Part shown: positions 8,494-17,157 of the stretch, one piece after another | Layout of the letters: the number at the start of each line of letters is the position of its first letter | How positions within the stretch are numbered: position 1 is the stretch's first letter | Position numbers and translations under genes: made by a program | Notes under the pieces: model-generated | Told to the model about the DNA's origin: nothing | The model's input: only the letters and a program-made list of their open reading frames with translations | Database searches by the model: none | Assembly (NCBI GenBank): GCA_964503125.1 | Contig: CAZCZE010000053.1 | Coordinates: 44,262-108,261, forward strand | Source: FEN-1219 sp964503125 | GTDB taxonomy: Bacteria > Pseudomonadota > Gammaproteobacteria > Steroidobacterales > Rariloculaceae | Direction: 5' to 3' | DNA: 64,000 nt

Positions 8494-11301
8494 ATGAGCA
8501 GCTTTCGCCGCCCCTTCGCCGCACTACTCGGCGCGTCCGCCGTTGCCTGTTTTCTCACCGCCTGCGACCCAGCGGGTCCACCGGCCGCGGGCGGGGCGAG
8601 CGCGCCGGCGAGCGCGAGCCGCGCGCCGCAGCTGAATCTCTCCTATGAGCGTTTCAAGCTCGACAACGGCTTGACCGTGATCGTGCACGAGGATCGCAAA
8701 GCGCCCGTGGTCGCGGTCAGCATTTGGTATCACGTCGGCTCCAAGAATGAGCCGCCGGGCAAGACCGGCTTCGCGCATCTCTTCGAGCACTTGATGTTCA
8801 ACGGCACGGAGAACTACGACGGCGAGTGGTTCCTGCCGATGCAGCAGGTCGGCGCCACGGGCATGAACGGCACGACCTGGCTCGATCGCACCAACTATTT
8901 TCAAACGGTGCCGACGCCCGCCGTGGACCTCGCGTTGTGGATGGAGTCGGACCGAATGGGCCATCTCCTCGGCGCGGTGACGCAGCAGAAGCTCGACAAC
9001 CAGCGCGGCGTCGTGCAGAACGAAAAACGCCAGGGCGACAACCAGCCGTACGGCCGCGTCAACTACAACTTGTACGAGGGTCTGTTCCCGCCGGGCCACC
9101 CGTATCGGCACTCGACCATCGGCTCGATGGAGGACCTGAACGCCGCGTCGCTCGAGGACGTGCAGGAGTGGTTCAGAACCTATTACGGCCCGAACAACGC
9201 GGTGCTCTCGCTCGCCGGCGACATCGACGTCGCGACCGCGCGCGAGAAAGTCGAGCGCTACTTCGGCGACATCCCGGCCGGTCCCGAGGTCGACACGATG
9301 CAGAGCTGGGTGCCGACGCGCACCTTGAACACGCATGAAGTCCAGCACGACGAGGTGCCGGCCGTGCTCGCGAATCGCGCCTGGGTCGCGCCCGGGCGCT
9401 CGACTCGCGAGAAGGCGCTGCTCGACCTCGCCGCCGCCGCGCTCGGCCAAGGCAAGAACTCGCGGCTCTATCGCGACCTGATCTACGACCGCCAGCTCGC
9501 GAGCTCGGTCGCGATCGGCGTGACGCCGTTCGAGCTCGCGAGCGTCGTCGATCTCGGCGTGACGCTCAATCCCGGGCAAGACGCGTCCGTTGCGACCGAG
9601 GCGATGGATCGCGTGATCGCGGAGTTTCTCGAGAGCGGCCCGACCGAGGACGAGCTCAAACGCGCGGTGACCGGCATCAACGCCGCCACGGTGCGCGGGC
9701 TCGAGGAGGTCGGCGGCTTCGGCGGCAAGGCCGTGATCCTCGCGGAGGGCGAGCTGTACGCGGGCGATCCGAACTTCATCCAGCAGTACCTCGAATGGAT
9801 CAACGCGGCGACGCCGGCCGACGTGCTCGAGGTTGCGCGCACGTACCTGACGCGCGGTTGGCATCAGGTCGACGTCGCGCCGGCGGGCGGCTACACGTCG
9901 TCCACGACCGGCGTCGACCGGTCCGGCGGTTTGCCGCCGATCCCGAACGATCTGCCGACGCTGCGCTTCCCCGATATACAGACCGCAACGCTGTCGAACG
10001 GCGTGCAGGTCGTGCTCGCCGAGCGGCACGCGGTGCCGGTCGTGGAGATGTCGATGGAGTTCGACGCTGGCTACGCCGCGGACGCGGGCCGCAAGCTCGG
10101 CGTCGCGTCGTTCGCGATGGCGCTGCTCGACGAAGGCACGAGCACGCGCAGTGCGCTCGAGATCGCGGCGGAGATGGAGCGCCTCGGCGCGCGCATCTCG
10201 GCGGGCTCGGGCCTCGACGCCTCCAGCGTGTCGCTGTCCGCGATCAAGAGCGAGCTTACGGGCTCGATCGCGCTCTGGGCCGACGTCATCCAGAACCCCG
10301 CGTTCGATCCCGCCGAGATCGAGCGGCAACGCACGCAGCGCACCTCGGGCATCGCGCAGGAGAAGGCGGACCCGCTGTCGCTCGCGCTGCGGCTCTTGCC
10401 GCCTGCGATCTACGGCGCAGAGCACGCGTACGGCGTGCCGTTCACCGGCTCGGGCACGGAGGAGTCGATAGCGTCCGTCACGCGCGAGGACCTGGTCGCG
10501 TTCAAGGACAATTGGCTGCGGCCGGACAACGCCCGGTTGTTCATCGCGGGCGACGTCACACTCGCGGAGATCACGCCGCTGCTCGAGAACGCGCTGCGCG
10601 GCTGGCAGGTGCCCGCCGCGCCGAAGCCCGCGAAGAACGTGGCGGCAGTTGCGCGGCCGAGCGAGCCGCGGATGATCCTCATCGACAAGCCAGGCTCGCC
10701 GCAGTCGTTCATTCTGGCCGGCCACGTGATCCCCGGACTCGGCTCCGACGCCGATCTCGCGATCGAGTCGATGAACGGCGTGCTCGGCGGCACGTTCACC
10801 GCCCGAATCAACATGAATCTGCGCGAGGAGAAAGGCTGGGCGTACGGTGCACGCACCGTGCCGCAAAACGCGCGCGGCCCGCGGCCGATGCTCGTCTATG
10901 CACCGGTGCAGACCGATCGCACCGGCGACTCGATCGCCGAGCTCGTCAGAGAGCTTGAGGTCATCGCAACGACGCGCCCGATCACGACCGACGAGATGAG
11001 CCGCGTGATCGCGGGCTCGACGCGCGAGCTGCCCGGCGAGTTCGAGACCGCCGGCGCGGTGCTCGGCAGCATGGCGAGCTCGGCGCGCTACGGCCGGCCG
11101 CTCGACTACGCCGCGTCGCTCACCGAGCGCTACCAGGCGCTGACCCTCGCCGATCTGCAAACGGCCGCACGCGACGTCGTGCACCCGGAGAGCCTGATCT
11201 GGGTGGTGGTCGGCGATCTGAGCCAGATCCGCAGCCAGGTCGAGAGACTCAACATCGCGCCGGTCGAGATCTGGAACGACGACGGCGAGCCCGTGAACTG
11301 A
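8494..11301 (+). CDS. Exported M16 family zinc peptidase (two-domain)
   Basis: 935 residues. A lipoprotein-type signal ends in LTAC, so it is probably membrane-anchored in the periplasm. The first M16 domain has the inverted zinc motif HLFEH (H95, E98, H99) and a downstream NEKRQ glutamate; the second half (from about residue 500, VQVVLAERHAVPVVEM) lacks the zinc site and is the usual inactive partner. AAGGAG lies just upstream of GTG 8491/ATG 8494. The architecture resembles pitrilysin/PqqL-like proteins acting on peptides. No neighbour gives a clear substrate. Confidence 0.9.
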   Translation: MSSFRRPFAALLGASAVACFLTACDPAGPPAAGGASAPASASRAPQLNLSYERFKLDNGLTVIVHEDRKAPVVAVSIWYHVGSKNEPPGKTGFAHLFEHLMFNGTENYDGEWFLPMQQVGATGMNGTTWLDRTNYFQTVPTPAVDLALWMESDRMGHLLGAVTQQKLDNQRGVVQNEKRQGDNQPYGRVNYNLYEGLFPPGHPYRHSTIGSMEDLNAASLEDVQEWFRTYYGPNNAVLSLAGDIDVATAREKVERYFGDIPAGPEVDTMQSWVPTRTLNTHEVQHDEVPAVLANRAWVAPGRSTREKALLDLAAAALGQGKNSRLYRDLIYDRQLASSVAIGVTPFELASVVDLGVTLNPGQDASVATEAMDRVIAEFLESGPTEDELKRAVTGINAATVRGLEEVGGFGGKAVILAEGELYAGDPNFIQQYLEWINAATPADVLEVARTYLTRGWHQVDVAPAGGYTSSTTGVDRSGGLPPIPNDLPTLRFPDIQTATLSNGVQVVLAERHAVPVVEMSMEFDAGYAADAGRKLGVASFAMALLDEGTSTRSALEIAAEMERLGARISAGSGLDASSVSLSAIKSELTGSIALWADVIQNPAFDPAEIERQRTQRTSGIAQEKADPLSLALRLLPPAIYGAEHAYGVPFTGSGTEESIASVTREDLVAFKDNWLRPDNARLFIAGDVTLAEITPLLENALRGWQVPAAPKPAKNVAAVARPSEPRMILIDKPGSPQSFILAGHVIPGLGSDADLAIESMNGVLGGTFTARINMNLREEKGWAYGARTVPQNARGPRPMLVYAPVQTDRTGDSIAELVRELEVIATTRPITTDEMSRVIAGSTRELPGEFETAGAVLGSMASSARYGRPLDYAASLTERYQALTLADLQTAARDVVHPESLIWVVVGDLSQIRSQVERLNIAPVEIWNDDGEPVN

Positions 11302-11332
11302 CGGCCGAGACCCGTCGGATCGCACGCACGGC

Positions 11333-12415
11333 ATGCAGCTCCCTTTCGGTCAACCACCGGCGTCGCTCTGCATCGTGCGGCTCTCGGCCATCGGCGACAC
11401 CTGCCATACCGTGCCCGTGGTCCGCGCGATCCAAGACGCGTGGCCGAGCACCAAGCTCACGTGGATCGTCGGCAAGACGGAGCACTCCTTATTAGGAGGC
11501 CTCGAGGGCGTCGAGCTCGTCGCGCTCGACAAGTCGCAGGGCTTAAGCGGCTACCTGGCCGTACGGCGCACCCTCCGCGGCCGCCGCTTCGACGCGCTGC
11601 TGCACATGCACGCCTCGGCACGCGCGAATCTCGTGAGCCTGCTCGTGCGCGCGAACGTGCGCATCGGCTTCGACAAGGAGCGCGCGCGCGACCAGCAATG
11701 GTTGTTCACGAACGTGCGCTTGCCGGCGCGCCGCGAGCGGCACGTCATGGACGGGCTATTCGAGTTCGCCGAGCTCATCGGCGTGCCGCAGCCCGCAAAG
11801 CCGCGTTGGGACATCCCGGTCGGCGCCGACGACGTCGCCGCGATCGCACCGCTGTTCGCGAGCGGTAAACCCACGCTCGTCATCAGCCCCTGCACGGGCC
11901 AGCGCTTCCGCAACTACCGCAACTGGCGCGCCGATGGGTACGCGGCAATCGCCGACTACGCGGTGCAGCGCTACGGCGCGCAGGTGCTGCTCACGGGCGG
12001 CACCTCGTCCATCGAGCAAATCTATGGCCGCGAGATCTGCGACGCAGCGCGCTGGCAACCGCGCAACCTCATCGGCGCGACGAGCCTGAAACAACTGCTC
12101 GCGATACTCGCGCGAGCGACCGTCGTGCTCTGCCCCGACTCGGGCCCGGCCCACATGGCCACGGCCGTCGGCACCCCGGTCGTCGGGCTCTACGCCACGT
12201 CGAACCGCCAGCGCACGGGGCCGTATTTCAGCCAGCACCTCGTCGTCGACCAGTACCCCGAGGCCGTCGCCCGCGAATTCGGCCGGCCGATCGAGACGTT
12301 ACGCTGGGGGCAACGGGTCCGCGACCCCGCCGCCATGAGCCTGATTACGGTGGCCGAAGTCATCGCTAAACTAGACGCTGCGTTCGCCGCACGCGGCATC
12401 CAGGCAAGGGGCTAG
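11333..12415 (+). CDS. Glycosyltransferase family 9 (LPS heptosyltransferase-like)
   Basis: 360 residues in the GT-B fold. The N-terminus SLCIVRLSAIGDTCHTVPVV and the C-terminal CPDSGPAHMATAVGTPVVGL are signatures of GT9 enzymes such as WaaC/WaaF, which add heptose from ADP-heptose to the LPS inner core at the inner membrane. The next gene, five bases away, encodes a Kdo hydroxylase, supporting a role in inner-core assembly. Which acceptor or sugar is used is not certain from sequence. Confidence 0.88.
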   Translation: MQLPFGQPPASLCIVRLSAIGDTCHTVPVVRAIQDAWPSTKLTWIVGKTEHSLLGGLEGVELVALDKSQGLSGYLAVRRTLRGRRFDALLHMHASARANLVSLLVRANVRIGFDKERARDQQWLFTNVRLPARRERHVMDGLFEFAELIGVPQPAKPRWDIPVGADDVAAIAPLFASGKPTLVISPCTGQRFRNYRNWRADGYAAIADYAVQRYGAQVLLTGGTSSIEQIYGREICDAARWQPRNLIGATSLKQLLAILARATVVLCPDSGPAHMATAVGTPVVGLYATSNRQRTGPYFSQHLVVDQYPEAVAREFGRPIETLRWGQRVRDPAAMSLITVAEVIAKLDAAFAARGIQARG

Positions 12416-12420
12416 AGTTT

Positions 12421-13329
12421 ATGGACCACTACGCGCTACGCGCCTTCGACACCTCCCCACCGAAGGAAATCCAGGACGCGATGGAGCGCGCCGAGGTCGT
12501 GTTCTTCGATCGCAGCCCCGTCGAGCTGCCGAGCGAGACCGATCTCGACTTCATGCGCGAGGGATTACCGCGCGAGCTCCAGGTGAAGAACATCAGCTAT
12601 CACCCCGAGTCCGATTCGATCCCGCGCTTTACAGCCGCGGCCGACGTCAAGGAGCGTATCGAGCGAATCCTGCGCACGCACGGCCAGCGCGTCGAGCAAT
12701 TCCTGCGCCGGTCGTGCCCCGACTTCGTGCCGGGCTGGACGCTCGGCACGACGAGCTTCCGCTCGATCGAGGAGCAAGGCCGCAAGCTCAAAGTCCGCTC
12801 GAGCAACGAGCTCGTCCACATCGACGCGGGCGCGTACGGCGCCACGAACGGCGCGCGTATCCTGCGCTTCTTCGTCAACATTCATCCGACGCGCGACCGC
12901 GTCTGGGGCACGAAGGGCAGCTTCAACGCGATCATGGGCCGGTACCCCGAGCTCTGGACCGCTGCCGGCCGCGGCCAGGCGCGCGTGCGCATCGACAAGG
13001 GGCCGCTCGACCGTCTCTACAGCGGGCTCGTCGGCGCGGTCGGTAAGCTCTACCCGTTGTTTCGCGTCATCGATTCGAGCCCATACGACCGCTCGATGCG
13101 CCGCATCCATAACTACATGAAACAGAGTCCGAGCTTCCGCGACAGCCGCGAGCACTATCAGGAGATCCACTTCCCGCCGCTGTCGGCGTGGATGGTGTTC
13201 ACGGACGGCATCAGCCATTCGGTGCTCACGGGCCAGCACGCGCTCGTGACGACCGTGCTCGTGCCGCTCGCGAACTGCCGCATGCCCGAGCTCGCGCCGT
13301 ATCGCGTGCTCGCGCGATCCGCGGCGTAG
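12421..13329 (+). CDS. kdoO: Kdo hydroxylase (Fe(II)/2-oxoglutarate dependent)
   Basis: 302 residues of the family that hydroxylates 3-deoxy-D-manno-oct-2-ulosonic acid (Kdo) of lipid A core at C3, forming Ko. The Fe-binding HxD is visible as LVHIDAGAYG (H133, D135), followed by ARILRFFVNIHP, characteristic of the family; the distal histidine is H266 or H273 in SHSVLTGQHAL. It is a soluble cytoplasmic or membrane-associated dioxygenase. It follows the GT9 gene by five bases, so the two are likely cotranscribed. Identification rests on recognised motifs, not on a search. Confidence 0.85.
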   Translation: MDHYALRAFDTSPPKEIQDAMERAEVVFFDRSPVELPSETDLDFMREGLPRELQVKNISYHPESDSIPRFTAAADVKERIERILRTHGQRVEQFLRRSCPDFVPGWTLGTTSFRSIEEQGRKLKVRSSNELVHIDAGAYGATNGARILRFFVNIHPTRDRVWGTKGSFNAIMGRYPELWTAAGRGQARVRIDKGPLDRLYSGLVGAVGKLYPLFRVIDSSPYDRSMRRIHNYMKQSPSFRDSREHYQEIHFPPLSAWMVFTDGISHSVLTGQHALVTTVLVPLANCRMPELAPYRVLARSAA

Positions 13330-13343
13330 CGAGGGCCACGGCC

Positions 13344-13613
13344 ATGGCGAGCATCCATTTCACGCAGAACCTCACGCGCCACACGCAGTGCCCGACGGCG
13401 ACGCTAGCCGCCGCGACCGTCGCCGAGCTCTTCGAACGCTATTTCGACTCTTGGCCAGGCGTCCGCGACTACGTGCTCGACAACCAGGGCGAGGTGCGGC
13501 ATCACGTCAAAGTGCTCGTCGACGGGCGCAATCTGCGCGACCGCCACAAGCTCACAGATCGCCTTGAGAACAACAGCGAAGTACATGTTTTTCAAGCACT
13601 GTCTGGGGGATGA
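13344..13613 (+). CDS. MoaD/ThiS-like sulfur carrier or ubiquitin-like protein
   Basis: 89 residues ending in LSGG, the exposed di-glycine tail of beta-grasp sulfur carriers that is adenylated and thiocarboxylated by MoeB/ThiF-type enzymes. The body has VAELFERYFDSWPGVRDYVLD and VKVLVDGRNLR..., matching MoaD-like spacing. No MoaE, ThiF or other cofactor gene is adjacent. Instead it ends three bases before a BNR-propeller gene. It could therefore be a carrier in a non-molybdopterin pathway or a protein modifier. The assignment to the superfamily is firm; the role is open. Confidence 0.8.
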   Translation: MASIHFTQNLTRHTQCPTATLAAATVAELFERYFDSWPGVRDYVLDNQGEVRHHVKVLVDGRNLRDRHKLTDRLENNSEVHVFQALSGG

Positions 13614-13616
13614 ACC

Positions 13617-14723
13617 ATGGCCAACCGGCTGCTCGTAGGGACTCGCAAGGGACTGTTCATCGTCGGCCGCCATAGCCGCGGCGACTGGCGCATCGACCGC
13701 GCCGAGCTATTGGGCGACCCCGTCACGATGACGCTCGCCGAGCGCGACGGCACGTTGCACGCGGCGCAGGACATGGGCCACTTCGGCGTGAAGATCAAGC
13801 GCTCCCGCGATAACGGGGCCACCTGGGAAGATCGCGCCGTGCCGGCCTACCCGCCGAAACCCGACGACGTCGTCGACGTCGACCCGATGCGCAACACGCC
13901 GATTCCCTGGAACGTCATGAAGGTCTGGGCCCTCGAAGGGTCGTCGCGCCCCGGCGAGCTCTGGTGCGGCACGATCCCCGGCGGCCTGTTCCGTTCGCGC
14001 GACGGCGGCGACAGCTGGCAGCTCATGGAGAATCTCTGGCGGCACCCGGATCGCAAGTTCTGGGTGGGCGGCGGCGCGGACTATCCCGGCATCCATTCGA
14101 TCCTCGTCGACCCGCGCAGCCCCGACATCGTGCGGCTCGGCATCTCGTGCGGCGGTCTCTGGCTCACGACCGACGGCGGCAAGAGCTGGGACTGCAAGGG
14201 CCAAGGCATGCGCGCCGACTATGCGCCGCCCGACCAGGCTTACGAGCGCCGCGGCCAAGACGCGCATCGGCTCGCGCAGTGCAAAGCCGCGCCCGATCAC
14301 ATCTGGATCCAGCACCACAACGGCATCTTCTTGAGCACCGACGGCGGGCTCACGTGCACGGAGATCAAGAACGCGAAGCCCTCGGTGTTCGGTTTCCCCG
14401 TCGTCGTCCACCCCGAGAATCCGCGCACCGCATGGTTCGTGCCGGGCCAAAAGGACGAGCGGCGCTATCCCGTCGGCGGCGCACTCGTGGTCTCGTGCAC
14501 GCGCGACGGCGGCGAGAGCTTCGAGATTTCGAGCAAGGGATTGCCGAAGCAGCACGCCTACGACGTCGTGTATCGCCACGGCCTCGACCTCGACGCCGAC
14601 GGCACCACGCTCGCGTTCGGCAGCACCACGGGCAACCTGTTCGTCAGCGAGAACCAAGGCGCGAGCTGGCAGAACGTGAGCACGTACTTGCCGCCGATCT
14701 ACAGCGTTCGGTTCGTCGTGTAA
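13617..14723 (+). CDS. BNR/sialidase-like beta-propeller protein
   Basis: 368 residues without a signal peptide. Several Asp-box-like repeats are visible, e.g. SRDNGATWEDR, SRDGGDSWQLM, TTDGGKSWDC, STDGGLTC, TRDGGESFE and SENQGASWQNV, spaced as in six- or seven-bladed propellers of the sialidase/VPS10 type. It is annotated elsewhere as exo-alpha-sialidase, but the sialidase catalytic set is not evident, so enzymatic activity is doubtful. The ATG follows the MoaD-like stop by three bases, implying coupled expression and a shared task. Confidence 0.8.
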   Translation: MANRLLVGTRKGLFIVGRHSRGDWRIDRAELLGDPVTMTLAERDGTLHAAQDMGHFGVKIKRSRDNGATWEDRAVPAYPPKPDDVVDVDPMRNTPIPWNVMKVWALEGSSRPGELWCGTIPGGLFRSRDGGDSWQLMENLWRHPDRKFWVGGGADYPGIHSILVDPRSPDIVRLGISCGGLWLTTDGGKSWDCKGQGMRADYAPPDQAYERRGQDAHRLAQCKAAPDHIWIQHHNGIFLSTDGGLTCTEIKNAKPSVFGFPVVVHPENPRTAWFVPGQKDERRYPVGGALVVSCTRDGGESFEISSKGLPKQHAYDVVYRHGLDLDADGTTLAFGSTTGNLFVSENQGASWQNVSTYLPPIYSVRFVV

Positions 14724-14748
14724 TTCGTCGTTCGATCCGGGAGCCTCA

Positions 14749-16122
14749 ATGTCTGCAACGGAAGCGCTGGCGCAGTACGTCACGCACAGCACGCTCGAAG
14801 CGATCCCGCGCGACGTGCGCGACGAAGCCAAGCGCGCGATCGTCAACTACCTGGGCTGTGCGCTGGGCGGCAGCACCGAGCCCGCGCTCGACGTCGCCAT
14901 CCGCACGCTCGCACCGTTCTCGGGCAACGCCAACGCCTGTGTGCTCGGCCGCGCCGAGCGCTTCGACGCGCTGCACGCGGCGCTGCTGAACGGCATCGGC
15001 TCGCACGTGCACGAGTACGACGACACGCTGCCGAAGAACTACATCCATCCGAGCGTGCCCGTGGCCTCGGCGCTGTTCGCCTACGCGAGCGCGAACCCCG
15101 TTTCGGGCAGCGACTTCGTGCACGCGTTCATCCTGGGGTTCGAGGTCGAGTCGCGCATCGGCAACGCCGTCTATCCCGCACATTATTCGGCGGGCTGGCA
15201 CATCACGTCGACGACGGGCGTGTTCGGTGCCGCGGCCGCCATCGGCAAGCTGCTCGGACTGAGCACCAAGCAAATGGTCTGGGCGTTCGGGCTTGCGGCC
15301 ACGCAAGCGGCCGGCATCCGCGAGATGTTCGGCTCGATGGCGAAGTCGTTCCAGCCGGGGCGCGCCGCGCAGAACGGCTACACGGCCGCGCTGTTCGGCC
15401 GTGCCGACTTCACGGCCGGCGAGCGCGCGCTCGAGGGGCCGCGCGGCTTCGCCGCCGTGACGGCCGCGCAGTACGATCTGAGCAAGGTGACGGCGGGCTT
15501 GGGCCGCGATTTCGAGCTCCGCGACAACGCCTACAAGCCGTACGCGTGCGGCCTCGTCGTGCACCCGACGATCGACGGCTGCAGCCAGCTCCATCGCGAG
15601 TTCCATCCGGCACCCGAGGACATCGCGGCCGTGCGTGTGCGTGTCGCGCCGCTCGTGCTCGACCTCTGCAACAAGAGCGATCTCAAGCGCGCGCTCGAGA
15701 GCAAGTACTCGATCTACCACGCTGCAGCCATCGGCCTCGTGCGCGGCAAGGGCGGGCTTCAGGAGTTCACGGACGAGGCCGTCGCCGATCCCAACCTCAA
15801 GCGCGTGCGCGCCGTGACGGCGGCCGTCGCCGACGCCGCGATCACCGAAGATCAGGCGCACATCGAAGTGCAGCTCCGCGACGGCCGCACGCTCACGAAG
15901 TTCGTCGAGCAGTCGCTCGGCAACGTGCATCGGCCGCTCTCGAACGAGCAGATCACGGAGAAATTCGTCGATCAGGCCGTGCTCGCGTTGCCGCGAGCGC
16001 AGGTCGACGCCGTCGTCGAGCAGTGCTGGCGCATCGACACGCTCGCGAACGCCGGCGACCTCGCACGCGCCACCCTGCCCCGCCAAGGCGCGGCGGCCCG
16101 CTCCGGCCGGCGGACGCACTGA
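14749..16122 (+). CDS. MmgE/PrpD family protein
   Basis: 457 residues. Motifs typical of the family include AIVNYLGCALGGS, HVHEYDDTL (the conserved HxxDxDD-like site), HITSTTGVFGAAAA and KPYACGLVVHPTIDG. PrpD is 2-methylcitrate dehydratase; many relatives are uncharacterised isomerases or dehydratases (cis-aconitate decarboxylase-like). No prpB or prpC genes are nearby, so methylcitrate metabolism is not implied. The last base of its stop is the first base of the next gene's ATG. A second PrpD-like gene occurs at 29064-30419. Confidence 0.88.
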   Translation: MSATEALAQYVTHSTLEAIPRDVRDEAKRAIVNYLGCALGGSTEPALDVAIRTLAPFSGNANACVLGRAERFDALHAALLNGIGSHVHEYDDTLPKNYIHPSVPVASALFAYASANPVSGSDFVHAFILGFEVESRIGNAVYPAHYSAGWHITSTTGVFGAAAAIGKLLGLSTKQMVWAFGLAATQAAGIREMFGSMAKSFQPGRAAQNGYTAALFGRADFTAGERALEGPRGFAAVTAAQYDLSKVTAGLGRDFELRDNAYKPYACGLVVHPTIDGCSQLHREFHPAPEDIAAVRVRVAPLVLDLCNKSDLKRALESKYSIYHAAAIGLVRGKGGLQEFTDEAVADPNLKRVRAVTAAVADAAITEDQAHIEVQLRDGRTLTKFVEQSLGNVHRPLSNEQITEKFVDQAVLALPRAQVDAVVEQCWRIDTLANAGDLARATLPRQGAAARSGRRTH

Positions 16123-17150
16123 TGGCCGCGCGCATACGCCGCCGGCTCGTCGGCATCGCGCTCGCCGCGGTCGCGTTGCTCGGCGCGGGTTGCGGCGGCG
16201 GGTCGGGCGGCGGCACCGAAGTTCGCATTCCGCTCGGCGCCGGCGGCGTCGGCTTCCTGCCGCTGCACGTCATGCGCGACCGCGCGCTCATCGAGAAACA
16301 CGCGGCCGCGGCCGGGCTCGAGGGACTCACGGTGCGTTGGATCGAGCTCGGCGGCCCGGCCGTCATGAACGACGCGCTGCTGTCGGGCTCGGTCGACTTC
16401 ATCGCCGCCGGGCCGCCCGCGTTCATCACGCTCTGGGACCGCACGCGTGGCGCGGCCGACGTCCGCGGCGTGGCCGCGATGTCGTCGTTGCCCATGTACT
16501 TGAACACCACGAACCCGGCGCTCGCCTCGATCGACGATTTGACGGAGACGGACAAGATCGCCGTCACGGCCGTCAAGGTGTCGATCCCGTCGATCGTCAT
16601 GCAGATGTACGCGGCGCAACGCTACGGCGCGGCCGAGGCGTTCCGCTTCGACCGCTACACGGTGACGATGACGCACGCCGACGCCGTCGTCGCGCTGCTC
16701 GCGGGCGGCAACCAGGTCAACTCACACTTCACGTCGCCGCCGTTCCATCAGCGCGAAATCCAGGATCCGCGCGTGCGCACGGTGCTCGACACGGACGCGA
16801 TCATGGGGGGTACCACGACGTTCACGATGCTGTCGACGACGGCGCGCTTCCGCGAGCAGAATCCGGGCGCCTACGCCGCCGTGCTCGCGGCGCTCGAGGA
16901 AGCCAACGAGCTCATCCGCACCGACCCGCAGGCCGCCGCGCAGATCCTGTTCGCCGCGGAGTCCGCGGCCGGCTTTTCGGCCGAGGAGCTCGTCGAAGTC
17001 CTGCGCGACCCCGACATCCGTTTCACGACGGCGCCCGAGAACCTCGAGAAGTACGCCGAGTTCATGCACGAGATCGGCTCGATCGAGAATCGACCAGAAT
17101 CGTGGCGCGACCTGTTCTTCCCCGAGATTCACGGCGGGCCGGGGTCGTGA
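16122..17150 (+). CDS. ABC-type substrate-binding lipoprotein (SsuA/TauA/NMT1-like)
   Basis: 342 residues with a lipobox (LLGAGC) followed by a glycine-rich linker. The mature part reads as a periplasmic binding fold: VRIPLGAGGVGFLPLHVM, then LSGSVDFIAAGPPAFI, VAVTAV-like strands and GGTTTFTMLSTT. This class delivers sulfonates, pyrimidine precursors or similar small organics to an ABC permease. No permease is adjacent; the SsuB/SsuC-like pair at 43023-44670 could be the partner but that is only a suggestion. ATG overlaps the PrpD stop by one base. Confidence 0.8.
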   Translation: MAARIRRRLVGIALAAVALLGAGCGGGSGGGTEVRIPLGAGGVGFLPLHVMRDRALIEKHAAAAGLEGLTVRWIELGGPAVMNDALLSGSVDFIAAGPPAFITLWDRTRGAADVRGVAAMSSLPMYLNTTNPALASIDDLTETDKIAVTAVKVSIPSIVMQMYAAQRYGAAEAFRFDRYTVTMTHADAVVALLAGGNQVNSHFTSPPFHQREIQDPRVRTVLDTDAIMGGTTTFTMLSTTARFREQNPGAYAAVLAALEEANELIRTDPQAAAQILFAAESAAGFSAEELVEVLRDPDIRFTTAPENLEKYAEFMHEIGSIENRPESWRDLFFPEIHGGPGS

Positions 17151-17157
17151 CGACGCG

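Noticed and set aside
8524..11334. Very long minus-strand open frame (936 codons) opposite the M16 peptidase gene
   Set aside because: It is rich in Arg, His and Asp with no domain motif, and is the antisense of a clear M16 gene. G+C-rich codons rarely make stops on the opposite strand.
14746..16119. Long minus-strand frame opposite the PrpD gene
   Set aside because: No domain or signal is visible and the + strand gene has complete family motifs.
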